Part shown: positions 45,277 to 56,201 of the stretch, in pieces
How positions within the stretch are numbered: position 1 is the first letter of the stretch
How the letters are laid out: each line of letters starts with the position of its first letter
From: Pollenia angustigena
Taxonomy: Eukaryota > Arthropoda > Insecta > Diptera > Polleniidae
Assembly: GCA_930367215.1 (NCBI GenBank)
Contig: OV884059.1
Location: 247,999,803 to 248,063,802, forward strand
Length of the DNA stretch: 64,000 nt
Direction: 5' to 3'
Notes under the pieces: model-generated
Told to the model about the DNA's origin: nothing
The model's database searches: none
What the model saw: the letters and a program-made list of their open reading frames with translations, nothing else
Program-made: the position numbers and the translations under genes

Positions 45277-45620
45277 CAGGGCTGTTAGATGTGACGATTT
45301 TACGTCATTTTGAAGATTTTTTTAGATGAATTTACCAAAATGACGGTTGACGATTTTTAATGTAGAGTCACTTAGGTTTTGACGATTTAATCCCTTCAAT
45401 ACATTTATTTTAAACTTTAATCTGGCATTAATTTTATAACACTTCAATCTGGCAAGTTAAGTTTTTTCTTAGTTTCTATATGTGTGTAGAGGCGAATATA
45501 TATTTATACTAGTGGACCCGACGAACTTCGCCTCGTACCAATTTTAAGCCTTCAGACAAACTTTAAAGTAATAATACAACACAAACATTTAAATTTTCAA
45601 TGTGATTTATTTGAATGGAA

Positions 45621-45815
45621 TCAGTAGAGAGCGATTTGATGAACCATGTTTTTCGATTTGTTTTCCGGCGCAAAAACAAATAACGAAGACGGTTTCCCAA
45701 CACGCGAACATGCAACGTACAGCTGACCGTGCGGAATACAGGGAAATTTGAGATTAATCCCACAGACTTCTAGTGATTGGCTTTGCGATTTATTGATTGT
45801 CATTGCAAATGCCAA
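45621..45815 (-). pseudogene. Helitron helicase C-terminal fragment
   Basis: Encodes MAFAMTINKSQSQSLEVCGI, later HGQLYVACSRVGKPSSLFVF. This is motif VI and the C-terminal end of the Pif1-like superfamily 1 helicase in Helitron Rep-Hel proteins (usual form TINKSQGQS; the first Gly is Ser here). Upstream frames are broken, and the rest of the protein is missing or shifted. In an intact element the helicase unwinds DNA during rolling-circle transposition. Confidence 0.85.
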
Positions 45816-46141
45816 TCAAACGGGAAACTGAATCCGCTTGAATTTGAATGGAAGGTCAGTTCCTCTCCTTTGATTGTCGCCTGAACACATTGTTCATTAG
45901 CTTTTTGACGGACAACCGCGTACCGTTGCACATTTTTGGAGGATTGAGATTCCGCAACATGATTATGATCGATACCACCTTCAGCTGTAAATTATGCGGC
46001 GGAGTTCCTGCTACATCAAGCGAGTTCAAAAATTCCGACGGGTAGCTGGTCGGTTCATTTTCGTCGGTCACTCAGTCAACAGATTTGTACGTATGCAGTT
46101 TTCCTGCGATTTGACTTTGAATAATTAAGATTAAGCTTCAT

Positions 46142-46464
46142 TCTTCGCTGCTAGTATTGCCCGTTCTCGAATCCAATCGAGATTTTTGTAATTTTGTGCA
46201 ATGCCAGGGAACACTTTGCTGATGAGTTCCTCCTTGGACGATGTGAATTCACAAAAATTTTCAGGGAACGATATCAATCCATTCGAAACATCATCAGAAA
46301 TTTGGCCGTTGCCAAGCTCCAGCAGTTGTCCCGAGAATTAAGCAGCCGATGGGTCGTTCTGCTACGCGACTCTCATGTTTGTGGTCAATTGCAAGTTCGG
46401 GACATGCCTCCACAAAGACGACGATTACAGGCACGCGTTAAGTTCATCCGCAGCAGAAGATTTA
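46142..46464 (-). pseudogene. Helitron helicase middle fragment, degenerate
   Basis: The minus strand matches 55170-55500 at nucleotide level (the region encoding KLQLTANIRV and LLELGNGQ in that copy) but has in-frame damage and ends abruptly at about 46464 in unrelated sequence. Confidence 0.65.
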
Positions 46465-46648
46465 AAATTAAAATAGATTGCAATCGCAAAATGTAATGGT
46501 ATAGGTTGCCGATGAAAGTTATCTTTTTGTTGGTGCACTTAAGAACGGTAGATACAAACAAAATGCTACAAGCTTGATTATATTTTTACCTCCAATATTT
46601 TTTCCATTGAAATATCCAAAATATTCCATCTATATTTGATCCATTTAT

Positions 46649-46893
46649 ATATCGCTCATTTGCTGCAAGACCGGCATAACTCAAAAAAATCCATTTTGAG
46701 ATAAACGCATTTAAAGTTTTTGATTTGTTCTAACTACTTAGAAAAAAAGAAGACACATTCTCTTCAAACTGGGAAAGTATAAAAGATGAATTTAATACAC
46801 AATATAAAGAAAAACAAAGCGAACAATTCTGCATCATTAACTCCAAAATTTCATTTTTTGAGTTATGCCGGTCTTGCAGCAAATGAGCGATAT
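46649..46893. mobile_element. TIR element with 37-bp perfect-type arms, 245 bp
   Basis: Left ATCGCTCATTTGCTGCAAGA and right TCTTGCAGCAAATGAGCGAT are inverse. Pairing continues through CCGGCATAACTCAAAAAA. No coding capacity. Target duplication unresolved. Confidence 0.8.
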
Positions 46894-47019
46894 CATCTTT
46901 TCTCCCCTTCACATCCAATCAAAATGTTAAATTTTTGTAAACACTGCAGCCCATTTATTTAAATCGTCTTAGTACTTAGTATGCCAAAATGGTTTCAATA
47001 ACCAATGGTAAAATTAATT

Positions 47020-47910
47020 ACTACCCGATTAACTGATCGGTTAATTTAAAATTGGCTTTTTTCGATTAACGATTACACCGGTTAACCGTTGTAACAAAAA
47101 TTATAATTTTTAACGTCGGTTGCAAAGCAACTCGCTTTTTTAAATACATTCTAGAGTGCAACCATGAACAATTTTATAACGTTATCCGTACCAAAATTCA
47201 GTTGCCAAAGTGCACCAAAAAAGTTGTGTTTAGAATTATTTTTAATACAATATAATTCCTTCTATAAATACATTTTTCAAATACAGTACAAACACAGAAA
47301 TTAACTTTTTTGCAGAATGTTCGGTGCTGAGCTTTGCCAGGATGAGTTAAATGATGACCTGACAACAGAAGAAACTTACGATAGTAACACAACAACAGAA
47401 TTAACCCAAACAATTAGAAGTGTAGAAAATTAAAAAAATAAAACAGGATTTAAAAGGTATAATGGAAGATTTTACATGTTTAGAGAAATCCAGAAAAAAG
47501 ACTGAGCATTTAGATGTTCTGTATTATGGGTTGCTTTCGATTTCTCCAACATCTACGATAATTGAAAGAAATTTTTCAAAGTTAAAATTTATCAAAACTA
47601 AAGAAAGGAGTCGCTTAAATCCAATATTTCACGTGAAATTGAAATCGAACAAGTTTTTAATTCTATCCTGTGTTTCAAGCTTATAAAAATATTTCTTTTT
47701 CATTGCCTCATACTTTGAGGACCACATTTCTTTACCAAAACTACTTTTGAAATCAGGAAGAGCTACGTTTATTTAAAAAAATTGAACGTAATCGGTTAAC
47801 CGATCAATAACAAAATTAACCGATAATTAACCGATTAAACAAAAACCTCGGTTAATTAATCGAGCGATTAACCTATTAAATCAAAAGCCCGGTTAAATGA
47901 ATGCCCTAGT
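47020..47910 (+). mobile_element. hAT element relic, GGTTAACCG family copy 2
   Basis: Both ends are rich in CGGTTAACCG and CGATTAA motifs. The right tip complement reads TAGGGCATTCATTTAACCGG, similar in its first bases to the tip at 35071. The interior encodes a transposase fragment. The left tip is eroded. Confidence 0.7.
47462..47686 (+). pseudogene. hAT transposase C-terminal fragment
   Basis: Encodes YYGLLSISPTSTIIERNFSK then LKFIKTKERSRLNP. The SPTST..ER.FS block followed by ...R.RL.P is the C-terminal (dimerisation) region of hAT transposases. The part before it is not in one open frame, and the conserved hydrophobic end after RLNP is altered. It cannot act alone. Confidence 0.85.
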
Positions 47911-48067
47911 AAAACACATTTTCTTTGCGTGCAATTTATTTTAATTTAAAGTTCTTTATAGTAAAAGCAGCCTCAGGCAACAAAATATGTTGTAACTCCA
48001 GACGACAAATTTATTTATGGAATAAAAAGGCTTGGCTTTGAGCCAAAAGCATACCTGTTAAATATCG

Positions 48068-48962
48068 ATTACGATTAGTAATCAATAAGATTACTTTTTA
48101 AAAAGAATCGTAATGATTATATAACACTATAAGAAAACATTTCTGATTACTAATTGATTACGATTACAAGTAATCGAAAAATAATCAGAAATACCAGCGA
48201 TTACTACAAAATAATCAAAAGTAATCAAAAAGTAATCCGATTACTTTCAACCATTATTTTTGATTACTTTCAACAGTTGTGTATTCGTTTGTACTAAAAA
48301 ATTTTTCGAAACAAGGGTTATTTTCAACGATTATTTTTGATTCTTTTTGATTAGTTTCAAAAATTGCGTATTCATTCGCACAATTATTTTTTTTGGGAAC
48401 AGTTAAATGTTATAATTCTGTGGCTTGGAGCTAAAAGGGCCAATGTCAAAATATTCACTTTTGAGAAAATTGGGATTGAAGGTTTTACAAAAAACTTTTA
48501 TAGATGCTTTCATAGTGACATTGGCCAGCATTTTATTTATGCAGCTGTTCTGGGTTAAGTATGACATTAGCTGTTTTACCATAACGAAAGAGAGCAAAAA
48601 ACAAATCTAATGCAATGATCAACTCAAAAAAACAAAAAAGTGACATTGGTCCTTTTAGCTCCAAGCCACAGAATTATAGCATTTAACTGTTTCCAAAAAA
48701 AATAATTGTGCGAATGAATACGCAATTTTTGAAACTAATGAAAAAGAATCAAAAATAATCGTTGAAAATAATCGGATGACATTTTGATTCTTTTTGATTA
48801 TTTTGTAGTAATCGCCGGTACTTCTGATTATTTTTTGATTACTTGTAATCGTAATCAATTAGTAATCATGCAAAACCAAAAGTAATCGTTATTGTAATCA
48901 TTATTTTGCCCTTTAAAAAAAAGTAAGCTAATAAGTAATTATTACGATTACTAATCATTACT
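48068..48962. mobile_element. Foldback element, layered inverted repeat
   Basis: Outer arms consist of ATTACGATTAGTAATCA-type repeats (48068-48360 against 48735-48962). Inner arms (about 48361-48475 against 48635-48725) pair almost exactly through ACAGTTAAATG and CTGTGGCTTGGAGCTAAAAG. The centre (48476-48634) is unpaired. Small frames in it are incidental. Confidence 0.75.
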
Positions 48963-49114
48963 TAACAACACATAGATTATCAAAATAATTTTTGCAATGT
49001 CATGGGCCCCTTAGTTGAGAGCAGCGTTGCCAGAAGATTTGGAAGGAAAATCTTCTTTTGGCGAAAAAAAAATCTTATTTTGAAGAGAAAAATCTTGAAA
49101 TTTTTTATAACAAA
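48963..49114. other. unassigned, with possible hAT tip
   Basis: CAGCGTTGCCAGAAG at about 49022 looks like a hAT tip followed by AAATCTT repeats. No right partner or duplication was identified. Confidence 0.35.
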
Positions 49115-49610
49115 AGCCTGGTACTCTGTTCAACATTTCACGTGAAATGCTGTCAAAACGCATTTGAAAAAAGCTTGTGCGGAATATCCATGAAATAATG
49201 TTGATAGAGTTGTACTTTGTTCATTTTGCGAAAGAGTTCCGAAATGTTTCTGGCAACATTTTTTTACAACTGCGAAATAATGTAAGCTACATTTATTTCG
49301 CGTGGAATTTTAAGCAAAAGCAAAAGTGTAAAAACTGATTATTAAAAAAGATATATAAAATTAAAATAACACAACCGGTAACAGTTTTTTACCCATATTT
49401 TCTTTCTTTTTTATTAAAATAAATTATTTTTAGTAAAATTCAAGTGGGGTTTGTTTACATACGCAAAACAATGTTGCATACTTTGTAGGAATAAAAACGT
49501 CAAATTGTAGAAACTCGCATGATAGGTAACATTGATACATGTCAAAATTTTCGTGTGAAATAATTAATGTTGCTCAACATTTTTCACAAATTTGAACAGA
49601 GTACTAGGCT
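49115..49610. mobile_element. TIR element with AGCCTGGTACTCTGTTCA ends, 496 bp
   Basis: The complement of the right end reads AGCCTAGTACTCTGTTCA, one mismatch in 18. Subterminal CAACATTT and TTCACG/CGTGAA motifs recur. No coding capacity. A clear target duplication was not found. Confidence 0.75.
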
Positions 49611-50074
49611 AAAGACAAAAAAGTAAAAATTATTAATTTTTTAAAAGAAACTTTATATTTAAATTAAAATACGTAATTGCGGTATTTATACAAAATTAAA
49701 TTGTAGGTTTAAAATTGTGTTTTAGTTATATTTTCCAAAAAAATACATTTTAAATGCACTAAATTTCTAATAAATAATAACGTAAAATAGTCCATCTATA
49801 TAAAGAAGTTTCATCGAAAGTAATTAAATTCTTATATTAGAGATGTTTAAATTTTGGGCAAAAAAATTTTGGTTTGGGAGCTATGAAGCTCATACATCAT
49901 ATCTTGAGGGTTCTCAATTTAATATTATATTTTTTGATACCGTTGTTATATCGAAGGCCTTTTAAGAGATTGCATTTAAGAAAAGCTCACAGAAAACTAT
50001 GGATTTTCCTAAATATATTCTTAATCAATTTTTATTAAAATAATGTTGGTACACGTTTAAACAGATATTCCTAA
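49611..50074. other. unassigned stretch
   Basis: AT-rich. Nothing recognised. Confidence 0.45.
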
Positions 50075-52189
50075 AGGCTAGATTACACTATTATACTTTG
50101 TATTAATACATGTCAAAAACTCAAGTAATATCGTCGTGCCGAAGTTATCTTGCCGTATATCACAAAAATTTTTTTTTGGGAAATCGAATCTTATGGTTCA
50201 AATTTTTATACACAAAAATGTACGTGAAAAAAGTCGTCCAATATTTTTGTCAGATATTGTGTTTGAAGTTCTTTATCGATTTATGTAAAAATATCCAAAG
50301 TCATGGAAAAAAAATTTTAAGTTATAGCTATTATCACGTTTGAAAAAATTTTTCAATTTTGTCGTATACGCCACTTTTTGCGATATATTTTTTAGTTTAG
50401 TAAAATAAGGTATTAAAAACCTACATTCACGTGTTTTACCAATATTGAAAATTAAGTTATAATAATTTTCGAAACGAAAATTTATGCAAGTGACAAATAT
50501 ATTTACGTATAGTTATAGTTTTTATATGATCGAATTTCCTTATGTATGAATAATTTTAAGTTTTATTACTACTTAAGGGTGGTCTAACCATATTGCACGA
50601 TGAAAACTGTGTGTTACACCGTAACATCAAATTTTTGTCCAACTTAATTTGACATTTCTTGGTATCAGTGCCAAATTCAACCATGGAGAGGTGCAGCATT
50701 GAGCAGCGCGTTAAGATTGCAGAAGCCTTTTACGAAAATGGGCGTTCAAATTAAAAATACATTTTGTGCACATCTTGATTCTTTTGGTCAACATAATCGA
50801 TCAAATGTGTCCACAATCGGGATAATTGTGGGCAAATTTTAGCAAACCGACTATGTAGAAAATGTGAAAAAGCCTGTGCATGCATGCTTGGTGCGGTTTA
50901 TGGCCAGGCGGGATCATCGGGCCTTACTTCTTCGAAAATGAGGTATGCCAAGCAGTTACTGTGAATGGTGTTCGCTATCGCGAGCTCATAACGGATTTCT
51001 TTTTGCCATAAATTGAGGATATGGACCTAGGCGATAAGTACCTAGTTTCAAAAGAATGTGTCACACGGCCAACGAAACAATGGCTCTTCTGATCGAGAAA
51101 TTCAATGGCGATGTTAACTCGCCGTCACGATCATATGATTTGACACCGTTGGCCTTCTTTCTTTGGTAATATTTAAAATAAAAAGTGTACGTCAATAAGA
51201 CAAGAACAATTCAAGAGCTAAAGGATTAGATAATTTGACACATTAAGGACATTGAACATCAATTAGTTCTCAGAGGCATTGCAAATATGGACCATAGGAA
51301 AAAGGTATGCCACCGAAGCCGCGACGAGCAATTGGCCGATATTTTGTCTCAAACCTTGTTATCATAGATCCTTCTATAATAATAAAAAATTCAGATAATT
51401 CTCTAAAAACTTTGTGTTTTATTCACAATTAACATTGTGCACTATGGTTGGACCATCCTGAATATTTAACCTTTAACTGCTTAACAATAAAGTGAATTTA
51501 GGCAATATTTCATCAATATAAATAGCAGCTGTGTAATTCGTCCGTAAAATATCTTTACAAATAAAAAGAAAAATGTTAAAATAACAGTTATATTAACAAG
51601 ATAGTCGCTTTTTTGTAACATGCCTAATATACTTTGTTCACATACAACAAGATAACGCAAGATTTTTTTTATTGAAAATTTTCATACGTTTTTTGTCGTA
51701 TATCCACAATTATGCTACATACGATAATATAACGCATTAAATTTTTCGCAAAAGTGGATATACAACCATAAGAGATAGAGACGTGAGGATTGCGCAGATC
51801 GATAGATCTGTTAAATTTACCAAAGGAAACGGTCTTATCTCATTTTTTTCAATTTTGTGATATACGACAAGATAACTCCGGAACGACGATATGACAAAGT
51901 GTGATAGTGTAAATGCAATGTGTCACGAAAATGACAAGTATTATGAAAAAATTTTGACATCCCATACGACTTCATCGTTTTTTGAAAAATTTCTAAACAA
52001 TAATACTTTTCATTGGATCAGGGTTGCATTTTATTTCAGGTGTGAGTGTTTATACTTTGTGTGATGGTGTGAACACAAACTGTCATTTTACATTAGATTT
52101 TTTTGACAGTCGCATCAAAACTCATTAGATTTCTATCTCACAAAGTATTATGGAATACGTAAGACTTGTTAGATAGTGTAATCTTGGCT
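50075..52189 (+). mobile_element. Harbinger-like TIR element, 2.1 kb, with nested mariner-like relic
   Basis: Tips AGGCTAGATTACACTA and complement AGCCAAGATTACACTA are flanked by TAA (50072-50074, 52190-52192). A second inverted layer inside pairs GTAATATCGTCGTGCCG-AAGTTATCTTG (about 50125-50155) with CAAGATAACTCCGGAACGAC (about 51869-51888). Further GATAAC/ATACGACA motifs recur. The frame at 50110-50343 follows these repeats. A mariner-type relic interrupts the middle. Confidence 0.65.
50576..51459 (+). pseudogene. Tc1/mariner-type transposase relic
   Basis: Tips AGGGTGGTCTAACCATATTG and complement AGGATGGTCCAACCATAGTG are inverse. The frame opens at ATG 50683 with MERCSIEQRVKIAEAFYENG, the helix-turn-helix start of this transposase type. 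It is stopped after about 23 codons. Further shifted pieces include SFGQHNRSNVSTIG near 50780 and SYDLTPLAFFLW near 51135, the third catalytic site region. Several stops and deletions make it inactive. TA is present on the left (50574-50575) but not cleanly on the right. Confidence 0.8.
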
Positions 52190-52192
52190 TAA

Positions 52193-52499
52193 GCAGTTAT
52201 GTATAAATACTTTGTTTACAAATTATCATAAACATGGAATGTGGAATTTTCAAACCAAAAACTTCATAACCCTTAACTGTAACTTCTTACCACTCCTCTT
52301 GGTCTAGGCAGACCACAATTAGAACAGCTAAAAACCCCAATTCAATAAAAAGTTAATAAATATATTTTTTTATTAAACGTATGTTATTTGCTAGATTATA
52401 CGAATTTATTATATATTTTTATTATTTTATTTTACATGCAAGTCATCGAATATGTAGTCCTTAATTTTGCACATTGCTTTTTCGCATCTACCACACGTT
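52193..52499. other. unassigned stretch
   Basis: AT-rich. Nothing recognised. Confidence 0.45.
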
Positions 52500-52860
52500 T
52501 GATTCAAACTTGATTCATTCAATTCAGAACATATCATTTATAGAATTCACGTTTCTGTTTTTTTTGATATTTTTTTCCTATTTGAAAAATATTGCAAGAA
52601 AACAAGAATTCGGTCTGGCCAAAAGGGGAATTTCATAGGCTTTTATATAAAAATAAAATTTCACCCCACTAGTTTGCTTGAATTGAATCCAAATTAGTTT
52701 CATTCGATTCAGCACGTATCATTATAGAACAAATTAGTTTCATTCGATTCAGCACGTATCATTATAGAACCCACGCCCCTGTTTTTTTGTTATATTCGAA
52801 AAATATTGCAAGGAAAACACAAATTTGGTCTGGCCCGACCAAGACGGTAATCCTAGGGTT
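52500..52860 (+). repeat. Diverged direct repeat with a perfect 40-bp tandem duplication
   Basis: Two diverged units (52500-52640, 52680-52860) share TTCATTC(A/G)ATTCAG, ATATTGCAA and GGTCTGGCC. Within the second, 52691-52730 is exactly repeated at 52731-52770 (AAATTAGTTTCATTCGATTC...), a recent slippage event. Confidence 0.8.
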
Positions 52861-52954
52861 TAGTTCCATTAGTTTTACCTTTTGGTACTAAGACATATGT
52901 ACATAGTAACTAAATACGTGAACTTTTTTTTTCTTTAATAAATTAATCTTTATA

Positions 52955-53345
52955 TATATGGGGGATTTCATGTCAAGTGGCCCAATTTTTAAATTGATCA
53001 AATAGCTATCGAAGCTACTTGGGACAAATTTTGCTAACACCAATAGGTAATAAGTTACATGGCTGAGAAAGAACACTGCATATGCTAAAAATTGAAAACC
53101 ATTTTTTTTTATACCACTCCCTCTCTACCCACTCGTATCCCAAAAAGCGACCAAAAAAAAAACATTCCCGCTAAAAAAAATAACAAAAAAGTTTTAAATT
53201 TAAAAAAAAAAAATTTTAAAATATATTTAAAAAAAACAAAAATATTTTTTTTTAAAAGATTGATCAAATAGCTATCTAAGCTACTTGGGACAAATTTGTC
53301 TAACACCAATAGGTAATAAGTTACATGGATGAGAAAGAAAGTATC
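52955..53345 (+). repeat. Direct repeats related to the centre of the 18-kb foldback
   Basis: GATCAAATAGCTATC(G/T)AAGC, TACTTGGGACAAATTT and AATAGGTAATAAGTTACATGG occur at about 52995-53060 and again at 53262-53327. Both match, inverted, the foldback spacer at 18610-18690. GGGATTTCATGTCAAGTGG at 52962 matches the arm end there. Poly-A runs lie between. Confidence 0.7.
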
Positions 53346-53596
53346 GCCATTCAGATTCATAACTTGGTTCAAATAAAATTAATTATATCTCGTGTGAAAG
53401 CAGGGATGTCAGATGTGACGATTTTACGTCATTTTGACGATTTTTTTCGCTGAATTTACCAAAATGACGATTGACGATTTTGAATGTAGAGTCACTTAGG
53501 TGTTGACGATTTAATCCCGTCAATAAATTTAGTTTAAACTTTAATCTTTCATCAAATTTTTAACACTTTAATCTGTCAAGTAAAGTTTTTTTCTTA

Positions 53597-53767
53597 CCGA
53601 ACGTTTCCACATGCAAGTAATTACTTGCAAGTAGTGTATACGTATTATCAACAAAAAATCGAGGAAACAGCCGATTGGCTGAATGATCAAAAATTGTGTG
53701 AATTTTAGTGAAAAAGTGTCAGTGTATTGAGTTTTTCGAACTTGCACTTGCATGTGGAAACGGGAGG
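53597..53767. mobile_element. PIF/Harbinger-like MITE, 171 bp
   Basis: CGTTTCCACATGCAAGT and ACTTGCATGTGGAAACG are perfect inverse repeats a few bases inside the CC...GG tips, flanked by TTA (53594-53596, 53768-53770). The 45.3-kb copy of the host element has the uninterrupted TTCTTAGTTT at about 45461. Confidence 0.85.
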
Positions 53768-53945
53768 TTAGTAAATATATGTATATAGAGGCGAATATAT
53801 ATTTATATCTACTAGCGGACTCGACGAACTTCGCCTCGTCCCAATTTTAAGCCTTCAGACAAACTTTAGAGTAATAATACAACACAAATATTAAAATTTT
53901 TAATATGATTTATTTGAATGGAATCAGTAGAGAGCGATTTGATGT

Positions 53946-54439
53946 ACAAAAATCTATAAATCACTAAATATATAAACCATCTTTAAACGCATAAAATTCG
54001 GCGTTTAAACTATTATCACAGACCATATGAATTTGATAAGATTTATAGTAGTGCTGTCACATGTTATTTTTTTTACCACATAAAACACATGGGAGAATGA
54101 TTTATAGTTGCTGAGTTTAAACTACATATAAATTCAAGTTAAGTTCAACTAAACCAGCGTTTAAACCATCAGTGGTTTATTAGCCATTATTGTACAAGTT
54201 TTTTTTTAGAAAAACTAAAAAACAACTAGTTAATATTAGTCAGGACCATTTTTTGATGTTTTTCTTATATTGGCAGGACGATTTTTCGAAAAAAAAAATC
54301 TGACAGCACTATTTCACTTGTTTGTTTTATTTGAGTACAATAACTGCCTGCTTTTAAAACACGAGTGCAAAACTCCTTCAAATTACTGCCTGCTTTTAGA
54401 TCGCGAGCCCAAAAGTGACTCGTTTAACTAATATTTAAA
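53946..54439. other. Inserted sequence of unknown class
   Basis: It contains AGTGCTGTCACATG near 54051 and AATCTGACAGCACTA near 54298-54312, roughly inverse hAT-like tips, but without an 8-bp duplication. GGTTTATTAGCC and TTTAAAC motifs recur. Confidence 0.35.
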
Positions 54440-54972
54440 ACAAAATTTAAAAATGTCCATTCCTTAAGGGGTTCCCATACAAAAAGTTTAATACAGACTA
54501 GAAATATATTGAAGAAAACGTACCATAACAGCCAAGGAGTCTCCTTAACAATTTTTCGAGACATACTTGCCCCTTATCACCACTTCTTAAGGGGGCTCCC
54601 ATACAAATATTGCGATTTATGAAATTTTTAAATTAATTAAAATTTTTTGACTTTTGTGAATAAAATCAAAAGTTGTTAACAGATTTTAATCATTTATAGC
54701 TGTAATTTTTAATAGATTTTTAACAAACAAAAATTTCGAAATGTTGATTAAAAATTATTTTTGTTGCCAAAAAAAAAAAAAAAAAATATGTTTCTAAAAC
54801 GACAGCGCATGTTAGAAAAAAATTTAACGTTACAAGGAAATTTTATTGCGGATTTTCGTTTTTTTTAGTATGTAATTTCAATAAACTGAACCGTTTTTGA
54901 ACCGGTATTGGATTCAGCGTACCCAAAAAAGGTTTAAGCGCCAGTTGCCAAATTCTAGCACAGTGTAATTGT
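54440..54972 (+). repeat. Dispersed repeat, copy 2 (see 11.7-12.5 kb)
   Basis: Matches the 11690-12470 repeat through TTTTGTGAATAAAATCAAAA, GGATTCAGCGTACCC and CTAGCACAGTGT. Confidence 0.6.
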
Positions 54973-55142
54973 TTGATAAAACTTGCGAAAAGCAATAAAA
55001 AACATTTTTAAATATAACAATAAAAAGAAATTAATTGGACTTTATATTTATACTGTGTACTTTTTTTCTTAACCTTTAATAATCAATGTACTTTAATTGC
55101 AACAAAAAAAGTTGGGAACCCTATATGTAGTTGTCCTGCGAT

Positions 55143-55553
55143 TTAACTTTGAATAAATAAGTTTAAGTTATCGACGTCCTTATTTTTCGCTGCTATTATT
55201 GCCCGTTCACCAATCCAATCGAGATTTTTGTAGTTTTGTGCAATGTCGGGGAACACTTTGCTGATGAGCTCCTCCTTGGACGATGTGAATTCACAAAAAT
55301 TTTCAGGGAACGATATCAATCCATTCGAAACATCAATAGGAATTTGGCCGTTGCCAAGCTCCAGCAGTTGTCTCGAGAATTCAGCAGCCGATGGGTCGTT
55401 CTGCAACACGACTCTAATGTTTGCGGTCAATTGCAACTTTTGGACATGCCTCCACAAAGACGACGATTTCAGGCAGGCATTAAGTTCATCTGCAGCAGAA
55501 GACTTGGGGATGACGGGAATTGTTTGACGAAAATCTCCGGAGAGTAATATCAA
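55143..55553 (-). pseudogene. Helitron Pif1-like helicase fragment, 136 codons
   Basis: Encodes LLSGDFRQTIPVIPKSSAAD (superfamily 1 helicase motif III region, GDFRQ), then SSLWRHVQKLQLTANIRV and [13 protein letters not shown]. These match the middle of the Pif1-like helicase in Helitron Rep-Hel proteins. The Walker A and B motifs and the Rep (HUH) domain are absent. The frame is open, but both ends are cut, so it is a fragment of a protein usually well over 1000 residues. Confidence 0.88.
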
Positions 55554-55778
55554 AGCCGAACCAAATCGTCTTAAGTATTAAAAATTCTATATTTTTTGGT
55601 TTTGTATGATTTTATACTTAATATTTTTTTATGTTTTAATAGAGTGATATATCCGTGTTTATAAAAAAACGATTTTTTTATATGACGGTTTTTTTCAAAA
55701 CTACTGACGATTTTGACGATTTTTTTTTTAAATTTTGACGATATTTCGAAAAAAACATCTAACATCACTGTGTGAAAG

Positions 55779-56060
55779 GCTTCAAATGGCGCGTCGAATA
55801 GTGGTTAACTGGCTTTGATCGGATGAAAAAGATTTTGAACCACAATTATTAGCAAAATTGTATTTAATTAGCCATTGGTGTACCATTGTACTTTCTGAGT
55901 ATAAAAAGTACCAAAAAATGTACCAATAATGCTAAATCTGATATATAGGGCTATTTTTACAATGGTGACGATTGCCTCACAGAGCAATTTTCTCCACTTC
56001 GAAATAAGATTTCGAAATTTTGAAACTAAAATTTGATAAAAATGTATTTAAATTTTTTTT
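55779..56060. other. unassigned spacer
   Basis: Short stretch between the hAT duplication and the Jockey duplication. No gene recognised. Confidence 0.4.
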
Positions 56061-56201
56061 GGGTAATTTTTTTTTTTTTTTTAAATTAATTTTTATTATT
56101 GAATCTTTCTTATCGAAATTTACAATATGTATTCAAATCTTAATTCTACTTGTTGTTTATTAGTTGTTACCAGTGTAACCACTAACTGCTGTATTAAAAT
56201 T

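Larger units (their letters stand above)
45277..46464 (+). mobile_element. hAT 5' end carrying a Helitron fragment (partial copy)
   Basis: Tip CAGGGCTGTTAGATGTGACG and the following TGACGATTTT-rich part match 53401-53590 closely. At 45509 the sequence passes into Helitron-derived DNA at the same point as in the 53.4-kb copy. The right hAT end is missing here, so it is a partial copy. Confidence 0.7.
45509..46464 (-). mobile_element. Helitron 3' part, copy 1
   Basis: On the minus strand it ends GACGAACTTCGCC-complement, then GGGTCCA and CTAG (45509-45512) followed by T. The interior encodes pieces of the Helitron helicase. It matches 53812-53945 and 55133-55510. Confidence 0.75.
53812..55575 (-). 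mobile_element. Helitron 3' part, copy 2, internally disrupted
   Basis: The minus strand ends in GAGTCCG then CTAG (53812-53815) followed by T. The segment to 53945 matches 45509-45650. The helicase part matches again from about 55133. Between them (53946-55132) lies unrelated repeat DNA, including 54440-54972. Confidence 0.75.
53401..55770 (+). mobile_element. hAT element carrying a Helitron and other insertions, 2.37 kb
   Basis: Tips CAGGGATGTCAGATGTGACG and complement CAGTGATGTTAGATG are flanked by an exact 8-bp duplication TGTGAAAG (53393-53400, 55771-55778). TGACGATTTT motifs fill both ends. The interior is a Helitron fragment entered at the same point as in the 45.3-kb copy, plus a Harbinger-like MITE. 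It has no hAT transposase. Confidence 0.9.

Noticed and set aside
54051..54312. Nested hAT-MITE with TAGTGCTGTCA ends
   Set aside because: Tips are roughly inverse but flanking 8-bp sequences do not match, so kept only as an unknown insert.
55236..55547. Plus-strand frames of 94-103 codons opposite the Helitron helicase
   Set aside because: Shadow frames of a clear minus-strand helicase fragment; the same shadow appears at 46194-46496.
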